From: an uncultured Bacteroides sp.
GTDB taxonomy: Bacteria; Bacteroidota; Bacteroidia; Bacteroidales; Bacteroidaceae
NCBI GenBank assembly: GCA_949289265.1
Contig: CASENE010000028.1
Location: 1-48,276 of the forward strand
Length of the DNA stretch: 48,276 bases
Direction of reading: 5' to 3'
Positions within the stretch are counted from its first letter, which is position 1. Each line of letters begins with the position of its first letter. Below are positions 1 through 8,062 of this stretch, in pieces. A program made the position numbers and the translations under genes. The notes under the pieces were generated by a model. It searched no databases and was not told where the DNA came from. It saw only the letters and a program-made list of their open reading frames with translations.

Positions 1-38
1 CCTGAAACGTGCGCGTCTACCAATTCCGCCACCTGGGC
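1..38 (-). tRNA. tRNA-Leu(CAG), partial at window edge
   Basis: These bases equal the 5' half of the complete tRNA-Leu at 291-372 (acceptor strand, D arm and start of the anticodon arm); the 3' half lies beyond the left edge. It is the last visible member of a minus-strand tRNA operon. The CAG anticodon is inferred from identity with the intact copy. Confidence 0.85.
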
Positions 39-69
39 TTCACCATCTCAATATATCAAAGATACATAG

Positions 70-142
<73 letters not shown>

Positions 143-158
143 ATTTCAGCTTTTGATG

Positions 159-242
159 TGAAGAGAAGGAGACTCGAACTCCCACGACATAATTGTCACT
201 ACCCCCTCAAAGTAGCGCGTCTACCAATTCCGCCATCTCTCC
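159..242 (-). tRNA. tRNA-Leu(GAG)
   Basis: A class II tRNA of 84 bases on the minus strand. The anticodon loop is TTGAGGG on a 5-bp stem, giving anticodon GAG (Leu). A long variable arm and a GTTCGAGTC T loop are visible, and the acceptor stem pairs over 7 bp with one G-U. Confidence 0.93.
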
Positions 243-290
243 AAGCAACAAACAGTTCAAAGAACAGCATCCTTTGCATTCAGAATGTAG

Positions 291-372
291 TGCCCAGAAC
301 AGGACTCGAACCTGCACGCCTCGCGGCACACGCACCTGAAACGTGCGCGTCTACCAATTCCGCCACCTGGGC
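291..372 (-). tRNA. tRNA-Leu(CAG)
   Basis: A class II tRNA of 82 bases on the minus strand with anticodon loop TTCAGGT (anticodon CAG, Leu), long variable arm and GTTCGAGTC T loop. The partial copy at 1-38 is the same gene repeated. Confidence 0.94.
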
Positions 373-419
373 ATTATTCTTGATTACCAAGACCATTCCG
401 AATGTCAAAGAACCGCTGG

Positions 420-492
420 AGCGGAAAACGAGACTCGAACTCGCGACCCCAACCTTGGCAAGGTTGTGCTCTACCAACTGAGCTATTTCCGC
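420..492 (-). tRNA. tRNA-Gly(GCC)
   Basis: A 73-base tRNA on the minus strand with anticodon GCC in loop TTGCCAA. It is promoter-proximal in the operon, whose transcription order is Gly(GCC), Leu(CAG), Leu(GAG), Gly(GCC), Leu(CAG). The Gly-Leu pair therefore appears twice, as expected from a segmental duplication. Confidence 0.95.
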
Positions 493-503
493 GATTGCGG
501 TTG

Positions 504-534
504 CAAAGGTAGGCATTTTCTTTAAACCGGCAAG
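504..534 (-). promoter_or_regulatory. Bacteroides-type promoter of the tRNA operon
   Basis: Read on the minus strand, TACCTTTG (504-511) matches the Bacteroidota -7 element TAnnTTTG. CTTG (531-534) sits exactly 19 bp upstream in the place of the -33 TTTG. The first tRNA begins about 12 bases downstream. Confidence 0.75.
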
Positions 535-602
535 CGTTTGGAGGAGTTTTTTGCAAAGAAAATGCGCCGACCTATTCAACAGCAAACGAACAATTCTGAT
601 TA

Positions 603-1739
603 TCAATCCATTCTGTTCTTATAATCTTCGTAGGTGAATTGACGGAGCAGCGCTGCACGATGGTCTTGCGTCCACATCCCGATGGCCGGATGATGAATGC
701 CGTTGAACATCGTGGTCTTGACGGTAGTGTAGTGTATCATATCCTCGAAGACGATGCGCTCGCCCGGCTGGAGTTCGTGGTCGAAGCTCCAGAAGCCGAT
801 GAAGTCCCCGCTCAGGCAGGAATTGCCGCCCAACCGATAGACATAAGGCCCGGCTTCGCCCATTTCGGCTCCACGCACGGCGGGTTGGTAGGGCATCTCC
901 AGGCAGTCGGGCATGTGGCAGGTGAAGCTGACGTTGAGAATGGCGGTGCGTATGCCTTTGTTCTCCACCACGTCCACCACTTCCGAAGCGAGCACGCCGG
1001 TTTGCCAGGCAAAGGCAGAGCCGGGCTCCAGGATGATGCGCAGGTGGGGATAGCGCGAACGGAGGCCTTGCAGCAGGCGGACGAGGTGGTCCACGTCGTA
1101 GTCCTTGCGCGTCATCAGATGGCCGCCGCCGAGGTTGAGCCAGCGGATTTGAGAAAACCAGCGGGAGAACTTCTGCTCGATATGCCCCAAGGTGCGCTCC
1201 AGTTCGTAGGAAGAGGATTCGCAATGGCAGTGGCAATGGAAGCCTTCGATGCCTTCGGGCAACGTGTCGGGCAGCTGGTCGGCCATGACGCCAAACCGGG
1301 TGCCCGGCGCGCAGGGGTTATACAAGTCTGTCCCCACCTCGGAATATTCGGGATTGACGCGGATGCCGCACGAGATACCGCCATGGGCCTTGGCCAACGG
1401 ATAGAAGCGACGGTATTGCGCCAGCGAGTTGAAGGTGATGTGGCTGCTGCACCGCATGATTTCCGGGAAGTCCGGTTCGGTATAGGCAGGCGAATAGGTG
1501 TGCGCCTTGCTGCCGAACTCTTCGAGGGCCAGGCGGGCCTCGTCGGGCGAGCTGGCCGTGGAGGCATGGATGTATTCGCGGAAGATGGGGAAGGTGCGCC
1601 ACAGGGCGAACGACTTGAAGGCGAGGATGATTTCCACGCCGGCACGGTCAGCCACGTCCTTGATGAGCGCGAGGTTCTTCCTCAGCAGGGCTTCCTCCAG
1701 GATGTAGCACGGAGAGGGGAAAAGGGAAAAGTCTATCAT
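603..1739 (-). CDS. nspC: Carboxynorspermidine decarboxylase
   Basis: A 378-residue fold-III PLP decarboxylase that converts carboxynorspermidine or carboxyspermidine to norspermidine or spermidine, the last step of the polyamine route common in Bacteroidota. Lys42 in AFKSFALW is the expected PLP Schiff-base lysine; LNLGGGH and EPGSAF are phosphate-binding segments; GGNSCLSGDF near the C-terminus carries the catalytic cysteine. Length is normal for the family. The ATG at 1739 precedes the conserved N-terminal FPSPCYILEE. It lies 59 bp downstream of the helicase gene on the same strand and may be cotranscribed with it. The intergenic gap is AT-rich (TATATATATTATAT). The call rests on motifs read by eye. 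Confidence 0.93.
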   Translation of the reverse strand: MIDFSLFPSPCYILEEALLRKNLALIKDVADRAGVEIILAFKSFALWRTFPIFREYIHASTASSPDEARLALEEFGSKAHTYSPAYTEPDFPEIMRCSSHITFNSLAQYRRFYPLAKAHGGISCGIRVNPEYSEVGTDLYNPCAPGTRFGVMADQLPDTLPEGIEGFHCHCHCESSSYELERTLGHIEQKFSRWFSQIRWLNLGGGHLMTRKDYDVDHLVRLLQGLRSRYPHLRIILEPGSAFAWQTGVLASEVVDVVENKGIRTAILNVSFTCHMPDCLEMPYQPAVRGAEMGEAGPYVYRLGGNSCLSGDFIGFWSFDHELQPGERIVFEDMIHYTTVKTTMFNGIHHPAIGMWTQDHRAALLRQFTYEDYKNRMD

Positions 1740-1798
1740 GTGTGTATATATATATTATATAATGTATAATGCGTTCAGTTCTTCTCAGGCGGCAAGCC

Positions 1799-4090
1799 CT
1801 ACCCTTCCACCACCTTGAAACGGGCAAAGCGGAGGAGCAATTGTTTCTCGCCGACGTTTTGGAAGCGGATGGTGGCCTTGGCATTCTCGCCGGTACCTTC
1901 CACCCGTATCACCCGGCCCAGGCCGAAGCGTTCGTGCTCGATGGTCTGTCCTTCGCACACCCGTTCGCCGGCCGGGGCGGAAGCGGAGGAAGCGCGCGGG
2001 GCGGGGCGGGACGTGGCGACGTCCATCCGTTGCAGGCGGCGCGGCGGGATAGAGGCCGGGGCGACCGGACGGGGGCGCGGGGCGAAGCCGTCTGCCTCCT
2101 GCGGCCGGCGGAAGACGGGCGCGTCTTGCGGCAAGTCCAGGTAGCGGGCGTCGATGTCGCGCAGGAAGCGGCTGGGGCTCTCGAACTCCATCTTCCCGTA
2201 GCGGATGCGAGTCTTGGCGTAGGAGAGGAAGCAATGCTCTTCGGCGCGGGTGATGGCCACGTAGAACAGGCGGCGTTCTTCCTCCAGCGCGCGGGGCGAG
2301 TCGCCCGCCATGTTGCTGGGGAAGAGACCCTCTTCCAGGCCCACCACGAAGACGTTGCGAAACTCCAGCCCCTTGGCCGAGTGCACGGTCATCAGCGTGA
2401 CGCGCTCTCCGTCGCCGTCCTTGTCCGTGTCCTGGTCGGTCAGCAGGGAGACTTCGGACAGGAAGTCCGCCAGGGCGACGCGCGTCTCGCCCTCTTCCAG
2501 GCGGCGGGCGCAGAAGTCGTTCAGGCCGTTGGCCAGTTCCTCCACGTTCTCCTTGCGGCTGAGGTTCTCCGGCAGGCTGTCCTGGCAGATGTCGGCCAGG
2601 ATGCCGGAGCGGCGGATGATTTCCGTGCCGGCCTCGTAGGCGTTCTGCCGGGCGGCCAGTTGCGTGAAGTCCTCTATCAGCTCGCGGAAGCCCTGCAGGC
2701 GGGCGACGGTGCCCTTGTTGAAGTCCAGGCCGAACGACAGCGGCTCGCTCAAGACGTGCCACAGGCTGACCCCGCCCTGTCCGGCGGCGGCGACGATCTT
2801 GCCCAGCGTAGTGGCCCCGATGCCGCGGGCGGGATAGTTGATGACGCGCTTCAGGGCCTCCTCGTCGTTGGGGTTCACCACCAGGCGGAAGTAGGCGATG
2901 ACGTCCTTGATTTCCTTGCGCTGGTAGAACGAGAGGCCGCCGTAGATGCGGTAGGGAATCGACTTCTTGCGCAGCGCCTCCTCGAAGATGCGGCTCTGGG
3001 CGTTGGTGCGGTAGAGGATGGCGAAGTCCGTCCAGCGGCAGCCGTCGCGGCGGCAGAGGGCGCGTATCTGGTTGGTCACGATTTCGCCCTCCTCCACGTC
3101 GCTGTAGGCGCGGAAGACGCCCAGCGCCTCGCCCCGCTCCTTCTCGGAGAAGACCTCCTTGCGTATCTGCCGCTGGTTCTTGGCGATGAGGCTGTTGGCC
3201 GCGGCCACGATGGTCTGCGTGGAGCGGTAGTTCTGTTCCAGCTTGAAGATGCGCGTGCCGGGGAAGGCCTTGGTGAAGGTCAGGATGTTGTCGATGTCCG
3301 CCCCGCGGAAGGAGTAGATGCTCTGCGCGTCGTCGCCCACCACGCAGACGTGCCGGTGCTCGCCGGCCAGCTGGAGGACGATGCTGTGCTGGGCAAAGTT
3401 GGTGTCCTGGTATTCGTCCACCAGGAGGTAGCGGAACCGGTCGCGGTACTTGGCCAGCACGTCCGGATGGTCGCGGAAGAGGAGGAAGGTGTAGAGCAGG
3501 AGGTCGTCGAAGTCCATGGCGTCGGCCTGGCGGCAGCGCTCCCAGTATCGGCGGTAGACGTCGCGCACGGCGGGCACGCGGGCCGCCTGGTCGGCCTCGA
3601 AGGCCTCGCGGCTGTTGGCATACGAGGCGGGGGTGAGGAGGCGGTTCTTGGCGTTGGAGACGCGCGCCTGCACCAGGCCGGGCTTGTACGTCTTCTCGTC
3701 CAGGCCCATCTCCTTGAGGATGGCGCGCAGGAGGCTGCGCGAGTCGTCGGCGTCGTAGATGGTGAAGTTGGGCCCGAAGCCCAGGACGGCGGCCTCGGCG
3801 CGCAGGATGCGCAGGAAGACGGAGTGGAAGGTGCCCATCCACAGGCGGCGGGCCCCCTCGGCGCCGACGCGGCGGGCGATGCGCTCCTTCATCTCGCGGG
3901 CGGCCTTGTTGGTGAAGGTCAGGGCCAGGATTTCCCACGGGCGGTATCCCTGCTCCATCAGGTAGGCTATCTTGTAGGTCAGCACGCGGGTCTTGCCCGA
4001 GCCGGCCCCGGCTATGACGAGCGAGGGCCCGTCGCAGTAGAGCACGGCCTCGCGCTGGCTCTGGTTCAGTTCGTTCAGGTAGTCGGACAT
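1799..4090 (-). CDS. UvrD/PcrA-type 3'-5' DNA helicase
   Basis: A 763-residue superfamily 1A helicase acting in repair and in clearing stalled replication or transcription complexes. Motifs in order: Q motif NQSQREAV (about 9-16), Walker A AGAGSGKT (about 27-34), Ia LTFTNKAAREM, II VDEYQDTN, III GDDAQSIYSFRGA, IV YRTNAQSR, V TLMTVHSAKGLEF, VI VAITRAEEHCFLSYA. The C-terminal about 90 residues hold a Pro/Arg-rich linker and a Tudor-like end (FGLGRVIRVEG) as in PcrA/UvrD. The ATG at 4090 starts just before the Q motif. GC content is very high, which explains long spurious open frames on the other strand. It could be named either uvrD or pcrA. Confidence 0.95.
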   Translation of the reverse strand: MSDYLNELNQSQREAVLYCDGPSLVIAGAGSGKTRVLTYKIAYLMEQGYRPWEILALTFTNKAAREMKERIARRVGAEGARRLWMGTFHSVFLRILRAEAAVLGFGPNFTIYDADDSRSLLRAILKEMGLDEKTYKPGLVQARVSNAKNRLLTPASYANSREAFEADQAARVPAVRDVYRRYWERCRQADAMDFDDLLLYTFLLFRDHPDVLAKYRDRFRYLLVDEYQDTNFAQHSIVLQLAGEHRHVCVVGDDAQSIYSFRGADIDNILTFTKAFPGTRIFKLEQNYRSTQTIVAAANSLIAKNQRQIRKEVFSEKERGEALGVFRAYSDVEEGEIVTNQIRALCRRDGCRWTDFAILYRTNAQSRIFEEALRKKSIPYRIYGGLSFYQRKEIKDVIAYFRLVVNPNDEEALKRVINYPARGIGATTLGKIVAAAGQGGVSLWHVLSEPLSFGLDFNKGTVARLQGFRELIEDFTQLAARQNAYEAGTEIIRRSGILADICQDSLPENLSRKENVEELANGLNDFCARRLEEGETRVALADFLSEVSLLTDQDTDKDGDGERVTLMTVHSAKGLEFRNVFVVGLEEGLFPSNMAGDSPRALEEERRLFYVAITRAEEHCFLSYAKTRIRYGKMEFESPSRFLRDIDARYLDLPQDAPVFRRPQEADGFAPRPRPVAPASIPPRRLQRMDVATSRPAPRASSASAPAGERVCEGQTIEHERFGLGRVIRVEGTGENAKATIRFQNVGEKQLLLRFARFKVVEG

Positions 4091-4129
4091 GTGGCTGCTT
4101 ACGGTTTAATGCGGTTTGTAAAATCGGGA

Positions 4130-4137
4130 CGAAGATA
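4130..4137 (-). promoter_or_regulatory. Possible -7 element upstream of the helicase gene
   Basis: On the minus strand TATCTTCG, 40 bases before the helicase ATG, matches TAnnTTTG at all fixed positions but one. No clear -33 TTTG is seen at 19-21 bp, so this is only a candidate. Confidence 0.35.
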
Positions 4138-4265
4138 CGCATATCCGGCGGCCTGTGCAAACGGCCGGGGGGAAAATATGGGCGCGCGGTCCACCGAAGA
4201 ATGGGTAGGAACGGCACGGGCGGGGGAACTTGTCCGATACGGGTGGGTGAGCCAAGGCGAGATGG

Positions 4266-4380
4266 GCGTAGAAACCATGCAGACATAGGTGTGGAAACTA
4301 TGTAGACATAGGCGTAGAAACTATGTAGACATAGGCGTAGAAACCATGTAGATACAGGCATCAAAACCATTGAGACATAG
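4266..4380. repeat. Tandem array, 5 x 23 bp
   Basis: Five consecutive 23-bp units start at 4266, 4289, 4312, 4335 and 4358, with the shared core AAACTATGTAGACATAG. The middle units differ by one or two bases and the outer ones by more. The array opens a repeat-filled stretch (4266-4590) between the helicase promoter and the 3' end of the MurU-like gene. No spacers, ORF or insertion sequence are seen in it. Function unknown. Confidence 0.9.
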
Positions 4381-4389
4381 GTGGCGAAA

Positions 4390-4473
4390 GTTCATATCAT
4401 AAGGTGATACGGCCATAGCATAAGGTGATATGATTGTAGCATAAGATGATATGGTCATATCATAAGGTGATAT
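4390..4473. repeat. Tandem array, 4 x 21 bp
   Basis: Four 21-bp units start at 4390, 4411, 4432 and 4453, with core GCATAAGGTGATAT. Each unit contains an ATATCA...TGATAT dyad or a near match. The sequence is unrelated to the arrays on either side, but the period is nearly the same. Confidence 0.9.
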
Positions 4474-4475
4474 GA

Positions 4476-4590
4476 ATTTCCGGCAGGCATGTCTGCACGG
4501 TTTCCCCGGCCGTGTCCGCAAGATTTATACAGGCGTCTCGGCAAGGTTTAGAAAGTCGTCTCGGCAAAGGGAAGATGCCTGGCTCGGCAA
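4476..4590. repeat. Degenerate tandem array, about 5 x 23 bp
   Basis: Units start at 4476, 4499, 4522, 4545 and 4568; the last three end in CTCGGCAA and the second in GTCCGCAA. A partial sixth unit (ACGGAAGACGCCCG) runs on from 4591. The period of 23 bp is exact although the sequence is diverged, so it seems older than the array at 4266-4380. Confidence 0.75.
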
Positions 4591-4627
4591 ACGGAAGACG
4601 CCCGTCTCCCCCTCCCCTGCCCAGGCG

Positions 4628-5362
4628 TCAGGGATGGGCGGAGTACCAGGCCTCGGCGCGGGCCAGGGTGTCGGGCGTGCCGGTGTCGAACCAGTGGGTG
4701 GCGCGGATGGGGCTGCCCTGGATGCGGGCGTCGGCGCAGACGTGGAGGTAGAAGTCGATGATGGAGAAAGGGCCGTCCCATTGCGGGGCGTCCATGCGGC
4801 GGAAGAGGGAGGGCGAGATGACGTGCAGGCCCTGGAAGGCCCATTCGTCGAACGTGCCCTGCAGGCCTGCGGGACGGGTCTCGCCGGTCTTCTTGTTGAC
4901 CCACCCGTGCAGGCGCATGTCGCCGTCCATCAAGAAGTAGCGCGAGGTCTGGCGGCGGGCCACGAGCAGGGTGGCCTCGGCGCCGGAGGCTTCGTGGTCG
5001 GCCCAGAGGCGGGAGAGGTCGGCGTCGGTCAGGATGTCGGCGTTGTGCACCAGGAAGGGCTCGTTGCCGTCCAGCCAGCGGCGGGCGTGGCGGATGCCGC
5101 CGCCGGTGTCCATCAGGCGGTCGCGCTCGTCGCTGATGTGGATGCGGAGGCCGAAATCGCGGTGGGCGCGCAGGAAGTCGATGATCTGGTCTCCGAGGTG
5201 GTGGACGTTGACGGTGATGTCGTCGAATCCGGCGGCGGCCAGCTTGCGGATGACGCGCTCCAGGAGGGGGACGCCGGCCACGGGCACGAGGGCCTTGGGC
5301 AGGCGGTCGGTGAGGGGGCGCAGGCGGGTGCCCATGCCGGCGGCGAAGACGAGGGCTTTCAT
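4628..5362 (-). CDS. Sugar-phosphate nucleotidyltransferase, MurU-like
   Basis: A 244-residue nucleotidyltransferase of the NTP_transferase family. The N-terminus has the nucleotide-binding signature AAGMGTRLRPLT followed by PKALVPV; VHNADIL carries the metal-binding Asp and FDTGTPDTL lies near the end. The upstream frame extends to 5479, but I place the start at the ATG at 5362, where the family signature begins and the preceding gene has just ended (10-bp gap). The neighbouring gene is an AmgK-like kinase; in the known AmgK-MurU peptidoglycan salvage route AmgK makes MurNAc-1-phosphate and MurU makes UDP-MurNAc. Substrate is inferred from that pairing; a GDP-mannose or other NDP-sugar activity cannot be excluded. 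Confidence 0.8.
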   Translation of the reverse strand: MKALVFAAGMGTRLRPLTDRLPKALVPVAGVPLLERVIRKLAAAGFDDITVNVHHLGDQIIDFLRAHRDFGLRIHISDERDRLMDTGGGIRHARRWLDGNEPFLVHNADILTDADLSRLWADHEASGAEATLLVARRQTSRYFLMDGDMRLHGWVNKKTGETRPAGLQGTFDEWAFQGLHVISPSLFRRMDAPQWDGPFSIIDFYLHVCADARIQGSPIRATHWFDTGTPDTLARAEAWYSAHP

Positions 5363-5372
5363 AGGCGCGGGG

Positions 5373-6812
5373 TCAGTTCTTGGCTTTGAAGTTCTGTTCG
5401 ATGTTCTGCTCGCGGTGGAGGAGGTTGACCTGGACGCCGAAGGTGGCGTGCAGGTGCTCGGCCAGGTGCTGGGCGGCATAGACGGAGCGGTGCTGCCCGC
5501 CGGTGCACCCGAAGGCCACGCTGAGGCTGGTGAAGCCGCGCTCCATGTAGCGGCGCACGGAGGCGTCGACCAGGGCGTAGACGTGGGTGAGGAAGGTGGT
5601 AATCTCGCCGTCGTCCTCCAGGAAGCGGATGACGGGTTCGTCCAGTCCGGTGAAGGGCTTGTATCGCTCGTACTTGCCGGGGTTATTGACGGCGCGGCAG
5701 TCGAAGACGAAGCCTCCGCCGTTGCCGGTGGGGTCGTCGGGGATGCCTTTCTTGTAGGCGAAGCTGGTGACGCGGACGGTGAGGCGCCGCTTCTGCAGGT
5801 CGTCGGTGAATTGCTTGAGCTCGGTCAGCTGCCTGAGCACTTGGCTGAGGTAGGGATATTCCGGGTAGGGCTCTTCGAGGAGGCGGCGCAGGTTGGCGAT
5901 GGCGAAGGGGACGCTCTGCATGAAGTGGGGCTTCTTCTCGAAGTATCCGCGGAAGCCGTAGGCGCCCAGCACCTGCAGGGTGCGGAAGAGGACGAAGTGG
6001 CGCAGCTGGGCGTGGAAGTAGGCTTCGTCCACGGGCTGGTACTTGCGCAGGGCGTCGATGTATTCGGCCAGCAGCTCCTGGCGGAGGCTCTCGGGATAGT
6101 TGGCCTTGGCCTGCCAGAGGAAGGAGGCGACGTCGTAGTAGACGGGGCCCTTGCGCCCGCCCTGGAAGTCGATGAACCAGGGTTCGCCGTCGCGTATCAT
6201 CACGTTGCGGCTCTGGAAGTCGCGATACATGAAGGTGGCCGAGCTGCTGCGCAAGAGTATGTCGGCCATCTTGCGGAAGTCGTCCTCCAGGCGGTCTTCC
6301 TGGAAGTCCAGCCCGGTGGCCTTGAGGAAGCAGTATTTGAAGTAGTTCAGGTCCCAGAAGATGGAGCGGGTGTCGAACTCCGGACGGGGGTAGCAGTAGG
6401 AGAAGTCCATCCCCTCGGCTCCGGCGAACTGGAAGGCGGGCAGCAGGCGGATGGTCTTGCGCAGAAGCACTTTCTCTTCTTCGCCGAAGACGCCTGTCAG
6501 CCTTGCCTTCTCGATGGCGCCGAACAGCAGGGTGTCGCCCAGGTCTTCCTGGAGGTAGAACAGTTGGTCGTCCGAGCAGGTATGCACCTGGGGCACGGGC
6601 AGGCCCTTCTGGCGGAAATGGTCGGCCATGTAGAGAAAGGCGCGGTTTTCTTCCACCGACTCCCCGCTTACGCCTATCAGGGTCGGGTCGCCCTTCAGGC
6701 GGAAATAGCGGCGGTTGGAGCCGGAGGCGGGCATCTCGTCAATCTGGTCGGGGGTATGCTTGGTAAAGGCCGTGTAGAGCCTTCGGAGGGATTCAGTGAT
6801 TGGGTTATCCAT
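5373..6812 (-). CDS. AmgK-like sugar kinase fused to a RapZ C-terminal domain
   Basis: A 479-residue two-domain protein. Residues about 25-330 form an aminoglycoside-phosphotransferase-type kinase: YRDFQSRNV with catalytic Asp198 and FIDFQGG with Mg-binding Asp215. Residues about 343-479 match the C-terminal domain of RapZ, including the conserved FGCTGGQHRSVY (434-445), the part that in E. coli RapZ binds glucosamine-6-phosphate and small RNA. The RapZ N-terminal NTPase is absent and the kinase takes its place. The gene overlaps neither neighbour; the MurU-like gene follows 10 bp later. I infer a peptidoglycan-salvage kinase whose activity or partner is tuned by an amino-sugar signal; this is not shown by the sequence alone. 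Confidence 0.85.
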   Translation of the reverse strand: MDNPITESLRRLYTAFTKHTPDQIDEMPASGSNRRYFRLKGDPTLIGVSGESVEENRAFLYMADHFRQKGLPVPQVHTCSDDQLFYLQEDLGDTLLFGAIEKARLTGVFGEEEKVLLRKTIRLLPAFQFAGAEGMDFSYCYPRPEFDTRSIFWDLNYFKYCFLKATGLDFQEDRLEDDFRKMADILLRSSSATFMYRDFQSRNVMIRDGEPWFIDFQGGRKGPVYYDVASFLWQAKANYPESLRQELLAEYIDALRKYQPVDEAYFHAQLRHFVLFRTLQVLGAYGFRGYFEKKPHFMQSVPFAIANLRRLLEEPYPEYPYLSQVLRQLTELKQFTDDLQKRRLTVRVTSFAYKKGIPDDPTGNGGGFVFDCRAVNNPGKYERYKPFTGLDEPVIRFLEDDGEITTFLTHVYALVDASVRRYMERGFTSLSVAFGCTGGQHRSVYAAQHLAEHLHATFGVQVNLLHREQNIEQNFKAKN

Positions 6813-6866
6813 ATGTTTCGGAGGGGTTATGCTTGTTAGGTTATATATATTAATAATGTATAGGGG

Positions 6867-8048
6867 TCAGTTGCCGGACACCGCGTCCGCCAGCCTCAGG
6901 TCGTACAGGCAGGCCTTCACCTCGGCCGTGCTTCCCAGGTGTTTGCCGGCGTCGTCGGACAGCTTGACGCACTCGCGCCATTCCTGGTTGGTGTTCATCT
7001 TGCAGCGGGTCAGCTTCATCACGATGTTCAGCGGCTTGTATCCGGTGTCGTTGGTCAGGTTGGTGCCGATGCCGAAGGCGCAACGGATGCGTCCCGCGCA
7101 ATGCCTCTGTATGCTCAGGGCCTTGTCGAAGTCCAGCGCGTTGCTGAAGATGATGGTCTTGGTGGTGGGGTCGATGCCAAACTCGCGGTAACGCTCGATG
7201 AGGCGGTCGGTAAACTCGTACTCGTCGCCCGAGTCGCACCGCACGCCGTCGAACAGCTTGGCTTGCTTGCGGCTCAGGTTGCAGAGGAAAGCATCGGTGG
7301 TATAGGTGTCGGCCAGGGCGGTGCCCAGGTCGCCGTCGTAGACGTTCACCCAGTTCTCCAGTGCCATGTAGTTGGCATGTATGTATCCGAACTGGGCGCC
7401 ATGGAACATGAACCACTCGTGCGGATGCGTCCCCATGGGCTTGATGTCGTACTTCATGGCAAAGTAGCAGTTGGACGTCCCCGTGCAATAGCGTGCATGG
7501 CGGGTGAGGTAGCCGATGACCCGGTCCTGCACCTCGGCCGAAAAGCGGCGGCGGGTGCCGAACTCGGAGAAGGACAGGCGATGCTCGTTGGACAGTTCCA
7601 CCTTCTTGCCGAGCCTCCGGATGACGTAGTCCATGTCTGCCGTGCGTCCCAGCGACTCGTTCAGGATTTCGGAGACGATGGCCAACAGGGGCACTTCGTA
7701 GAGGGTGGCCTTATACAGATAGTCGGTTACCGCGATGTGCAGGTGCGCCTGCTTGTCCAGGCTGACCTCGACCCTTTCGGGATGGAAGCGGAAGGAAGAC
7801 AGCCACTCCCAATAGACGCGGGGCAAGAAGCGGCAATGCGCCGTCATGTAGTCCAGTTCCTCCGGCTTCAGCCGTATCTGCGACAGCCGGGCGATGGCCG
7901 CTTTCAGCTTTTCCAGGAAATCCTCCGTATACACCGTCTCATCCCGGTCGGTAAACTCGAAGGTGCCCACCGCGTAGGGGAACAGCTTGATATAAGCATA
8001 CGACGTGGTAAACTTATAGAGGTCTGTATCTAAGATGGAATCAATCAT
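6867..8048 (-). CDS. pncB: Nicotinate phosphoribosyltransferase
   Basis: A 393-residue enzyme that joins nicotinate to PRPP, giving nicotinate mononucleotide for NAD salvage. The start DTDLYKFTTSYAY is the family's N-terminal signature. SNEHRLSFSEFGTRR contains the regulatory phospho-histidine region, and VRCDSGDEYEFTD and GTNLTNDTG bind phosphate. Length is typical. The FHA gene ends 14 bp upstream and the kinase/RapZ gene starts 54 bp downstream, so all may lie in one minus-strand operon. Confidence 0.95.
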   Translation of the reverse strand: MIDSILDTDLYKFTTSYAYIKLFPYAVGTFEFTDRDETVYTEDFLEKLKAAIARLSQIRLKPEELDYMTAHCRFLPRVYWEWLSSFRFHPERVEVSLDKQAHLHIAVTDYLYKATLYEVPLLAIVSEILNESLGRTADMDYVIRRLGKKVELSNEHRLSFSEFGTRRRFSAEVQDRVIGYLTRHARYCTGTSNCYFAMKYDIKPMGTHPHEWFMFHGAQFGYIHANYMALENWVNVYDGDLGTALADTYTTDAFLCNLSRKQAKLFDGVRCDSGDEYEFTDRLIERYREFGIDPTTKTIIFSNALDFDKALSIQRHCAGRIRCAFGIGTNLTNDTGYKPLNIVMKLTRCKMNTNQEWRECVKLSDDAGKHLGSTAEVKACLYDLRLADAVSGN

Positions 8049-8062
8049 ATAATAGAACTCGT

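Noticed and set aside
1741-1798. Promoter for nspC in the TATATATATTATAT stretch.
   Set aside because: No TAnnTTTG match is present; readthrough from the helicase gene is simpler.
639-4288. Very long open frames on the strand opposite nspC and the helicase (up to about 860 codons).
   Set aside because: They have no recognisable motifs, are low-complexity Arg/Gly/Pro/Ala-rich, and mirror the GC-rich codon use of the real genes, whose motifs are complete.
4266-4590. CRISPR array.
   Set aside because: Units are contiguous with no spacers, each block has its own sequence, and no cas genes are present.
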